Source: Pipra filicauda (taxonomy: Eukaryota > Chordata > Aves > Passeriformes > Pipridae). From it: a DNA stretch of 64,000 nt. A program made the position numbers and the translations under genes. The notes under the pieces are model-generated. The model was not told where the DNA came from. It saw only the letters and a program-made list of their open reading frames with translations, and did not search any database. Positions 61,701 to 64,000 of the stretch are shown one piece after another (the first letter of the stretch is position 1; every line of letters begins with the position of its first letter). The stretch spans positions 992,001-1,056,000 of the forward strand of contig NW_024104377.1 of assembly GCF_003945595.2 (NCBI RefSeq). The letters run 5' to 3'.

Positions 61701-62122
61701 TCTGTTTGCATAACTACGGGACAAAGTAGTAGGGTCAACATTTGTATTAGAACCATGTAACGAGGAGATTATTTACCAACTAGAAGGGTTTTATCCACCT
61801 GTGGGGATTCATATATTGAAACATCTGCAGTCTTTCACCATAAAGACCAGGAGTAAGCTGGATGAATGAGGGAAATGCTGAGGCTGGCCACTAGGAAATG
61901 GAAAATCATGTTCCTGTGTTTCGTGCTGTGATGGTGTCAGATATGACAAGTGTAGGTATTATGAAAAGGTGGTAAACTGCCACCTGGACCACTTTGCTCA
62001 CTCACCTAGTTGTCAGCTCCAGCAGAAATGTAATCTCATTTCTAATTTTTTTCCACTATTTTTCTCTATTACAATGGAGTTCTCAATGACTCTATTTGCT
62101 AAAAGGTTATTTTGGGCAGTAG
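55736..62122. other. Non-coding stretch without recognised feature
   Basis: About 6.4 kb. No frame exceeds about 91 codons and none is recognisable. The part 60340-60700 is more GC-rich, with several CpG sites and an AATAAA at about 60450, but I can support no gene there. Confidence 0.45.
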
Positions 62123-62202
62123 TGGCTTTCAAACACATTTGCTGCCTACTGATGAACTTGAATGGCTTTCAAGTACATTTGCTGCTTACTGATGAACTAG
62201 CT
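62123..62202. repeat. 40-bp tandem duplication, two diverged copies
   Basis: Units at 62123-62162 and 62163-62202, each starting TGGCTTTCAA and containing CATTTGCTGC and TACTGATGAACT. A handful of substitutions separate them, so it is older than the 51-bp duplication at 44901. Confidence 0.95.
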
Positions 62203-62404
62203 CTGAGGCAGGGAACTTCCCCTCACTCGCTGAAGTGGGTGTATGCTTGCTAATGGAAGACTGAGTGGAGCTTCTAACTGTTTTCTCCTAGTGGACTTGA
62301 TTTACAAGGACTCACCTATGGGCATAGAGAGGATGGCCAATAGATGTGACAGCCGTTTATTTATGTGCATGCCTCCATTCAATACTTATTTAGTATTTGT
62401 ACTA

Positions 62405-62430
62405 TTTAGCAAGTATTTGTACTTGCTAAA
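62405..62430. repeat. Perfect 11-bp inverted repeat with 4-nt loop
   Basis: TTTAGCAAGTA (62405-62415), loop TTTG, TACTTGCTAAA (62420-62430). Neighbouring partial copies of the same words (AGTATTTGTACT at 62391-62402, GTGTACTTGCTTA at 62436-62448) show local reshuffling. Confidence 0.95.
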
Positions 62431-62894
62431 ATATGTGTACTTGCTTATGCCAACAATAGAAGGTGAGGGCCTTCCTTTGGAAAGCTCTGGAGGTCAGAGT
62501 GTGACAAGGCAGCCTGCTCCTCACCTGCTCTGCTCCCTCTCCCTTGGGCTATCCTTATGGGCCTTATTTTGCTGGTTTGGTAAAACCACTTTCTAATCTA
62601 CTAATTAGAGTTGTGTAAACTTATACACAGGATATTGCTAAGAACCAGACATTCCTTAACGTTCCTGTGACAAATAAAAATCACACTAGGGAAAAATTCC
62701 GCTTTATGGTCCCCAGGGCTTAAAATGAAATATTAACTGTAATGAAGGTTGATTTTTCTTCTGATTATTGAAATTTTTCACAACTTCCATCTACAAGGAA
62801 CAAATTCACAGCACTTTTGACTACAAAAATAGCCTTTTGCATTGCAATGTCCCTTCCTTGGGACAGAGGGGATTAATAAGCTTTTTGTGAGTAA

Positions 62895-62986
62895 TAAGTC
62901 TCTTTTATGCAGTAACACATGGATTCATAAAAGCTTACATCATAATTAGAGAGTCATTTGGATTCATTGACTGCATACAATTATGG
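62895..62986. repeat. Unnamed dispersed repeat, copy B
   Basis: Second copy of the repeat at 55586-55683, direct orientation. Shared blocks TGCAGTAACAC (62908-62918) and GGATTCATTGACTG (62960-62973) followed by ATACAA. Weak similarity again extends left to GGGATTA (62869). Confidence 0.75.
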
Positions 62987-64000
62987 TTTTCCCTTGTCTG
63001 ATTTCTATGACCTATGCTTTAGATTGAACTTTACAATACACCTCCCACATTAAGCATCATTATAATTCCCGTTGACTACTGATTTATTTTCCATGGTATT
63101 TAAGAGATTTCTCAGGGGAATACTAAAAATTCTGTAAGTCAAAAATAGCACAGTGCAATAAAGTTTCCCCAAGATGTACTGTCTCAGGGGGCCCAAGTCC
63201 AGCAGAGATTAGACCTAAGTCTTTTATAAATCTGCCTCTACTTGTTATGTATCACTTCTCACCTCACAGGCATTTGAGATTGTTCCTCACTAAGCACAAC
63301 AACTCTGCACAAAAACTCCTTCCATTTGGTTTTATCTTGAAGTCCTGGGAGAGTTTCCTGATTGATGGTAGCATGTTCAGCCAGTGGACATTAGTGGGTT
63401 GAATTATTGTTGCTAGTGCATTAGCTTTCAGAAAAGTTTAGGTTAACACTTACCTTTGGCTGTAATAATATTTCTTTTTATTGTAATACGTTCTTCTAAC
63501 CTTGTGTTATTTCTATCAAATCTGAGATTAATGATACAATCTGCTTTTGTGTTCTGTTACTGCCTGAGCACAGCAAGTAGAAGCTATGACAAATATTGCT
63601 CTAAAAGACTCATGAGCAGTAGCTAAGTCTTATCAGCCTAGTTAGGGGGAGTACACATTGCATGGGGAATCTTATGAGTCATTTAAGAGAAGAGAGTTTT
63701 AAAAGTGCTCAAAAAACTTGGAGATTATTGACTCAATGAAGATATAAAATCCAACTCCATTTTTCATTATCATCCAGAGAACACATAGCTGCATTATAAC
63801 TAAAGTTATATGTCACAAATGTACCAGTAGATACAGAATAATAGGACAATTCTAGTCACAGCAAGAGAAAAAAAATACAAAACTGAGGATATTAACACAT
63901 CATTCCGTGCTGTTCTATGACTCATTTAAGACACCATGATACTTAATCACAATGAAATGCCATAAAGATACACTGCAAAAAGTTAAATAAGAGTTGGTTT
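62987..64000. other. Non-coding stretch without recognised feature
   Basis: AT-rich sequence to the window end. Nothing supported. Confidence 0.5.

Noticed and set aside
55586..62986. Repeat pair as the two LTRs of an intact provirus
   Set aside because: The spacing fits, but homology is only about 95 bp, without LTR signals, and the intervening DNA shows no retroviral frames.
1..64000. CRISPR arrays, operons, bacterial ribosome sites, riboswitches or defence genes
   Set aside because: The repeat content is vertebrate. No regularly spaced repeats or prokaryotic gene organisation is present.

Overview
The window looks like non-coding nuclear DNA from a bird, from an intergenic region or a very large intron. 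The main evidence is the interspersed repeats. At least eight CR1 LINE fragments are present, several ending in the avian ATTCTATG-type 3' tail (for example 3271-3290, 41181-41211, 47190-47203). Three LTR copies with avian endogenous-retrovirus layouts and a fourth likely one are also present. The 13330-13851 LTR resembles a type I recall as common in bird genomes, perhaps passerines. The sequence is AT-rich by eye, with no CpG island, and I found no convincing protein-coding exon, tRNA or rRNA gene. The open reading frames are short, as expected by chance, apart from two remnants of the CR1 reverse-transcriptase frame.

Layout. 1-12 kb: mostly unique AT-rich DNA with a CR1 at 3.3 kb, a very old CR1 and another old amniote repeat at 7.8-8.6 kb, and a long diverged CR1 at 11.0-11.6 kb. 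12-20.4 kb: the most repeat-dense part, with a small palindromic DNA-transposon-like element (12.5 kb), a minus-strand ERV LTR (13.3-13.9 kb), a plus-strand CR1 split by a solo LTR with a perfect 6-bp target-site duplication (16.2-17.5 kb), a minus CR1 (18.5-19.0 kb) and a decayed CR1-like stretch (20.0-20.4 kb). 20.4-32.7 kb: a long stretch in which I recognise no transposable element. 32.7-47.2 kb: a CR1 with a hairpin at its 5' junction (32.7 kb), a CR1 whose 3' tail is split by a relatively young solo LTR (40.2-40.7 kb) followed by a second CR1 (41.2-41.7 kb), an exact 51-bp tandem duplication (44.9 kb) and a CR1 at 46.8-47.2 kb. 47.2-64 kb: mostly unique sequence with a probable minus-strand ERV LTR containing 20-bp tandem repeats (52.0-52.7 kb), a possible hAT terminus (55.7 kb), and two copies 7.3 kb apart of a repeat of about 95 bp that I cannot name (55.6 and 62.9 kb).

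No genes act together here. The content is a layered record of transposon insertion (ancient amniote repeats, then avian CR1, then LTRs landing in CR1) plus small local rearrangements: three perfect short-loop hairpins and several tandem duplications. I do not see an unknown multi-gene system. The items most worth checking are the unnamed repeat pair, the two LTR-in-CR1 nestings, the hairpins as possible template-switch mutations, and an isolated CRE-plus-TATA pair near 44.3 kb. All family names come from recognition by eye without database searches.
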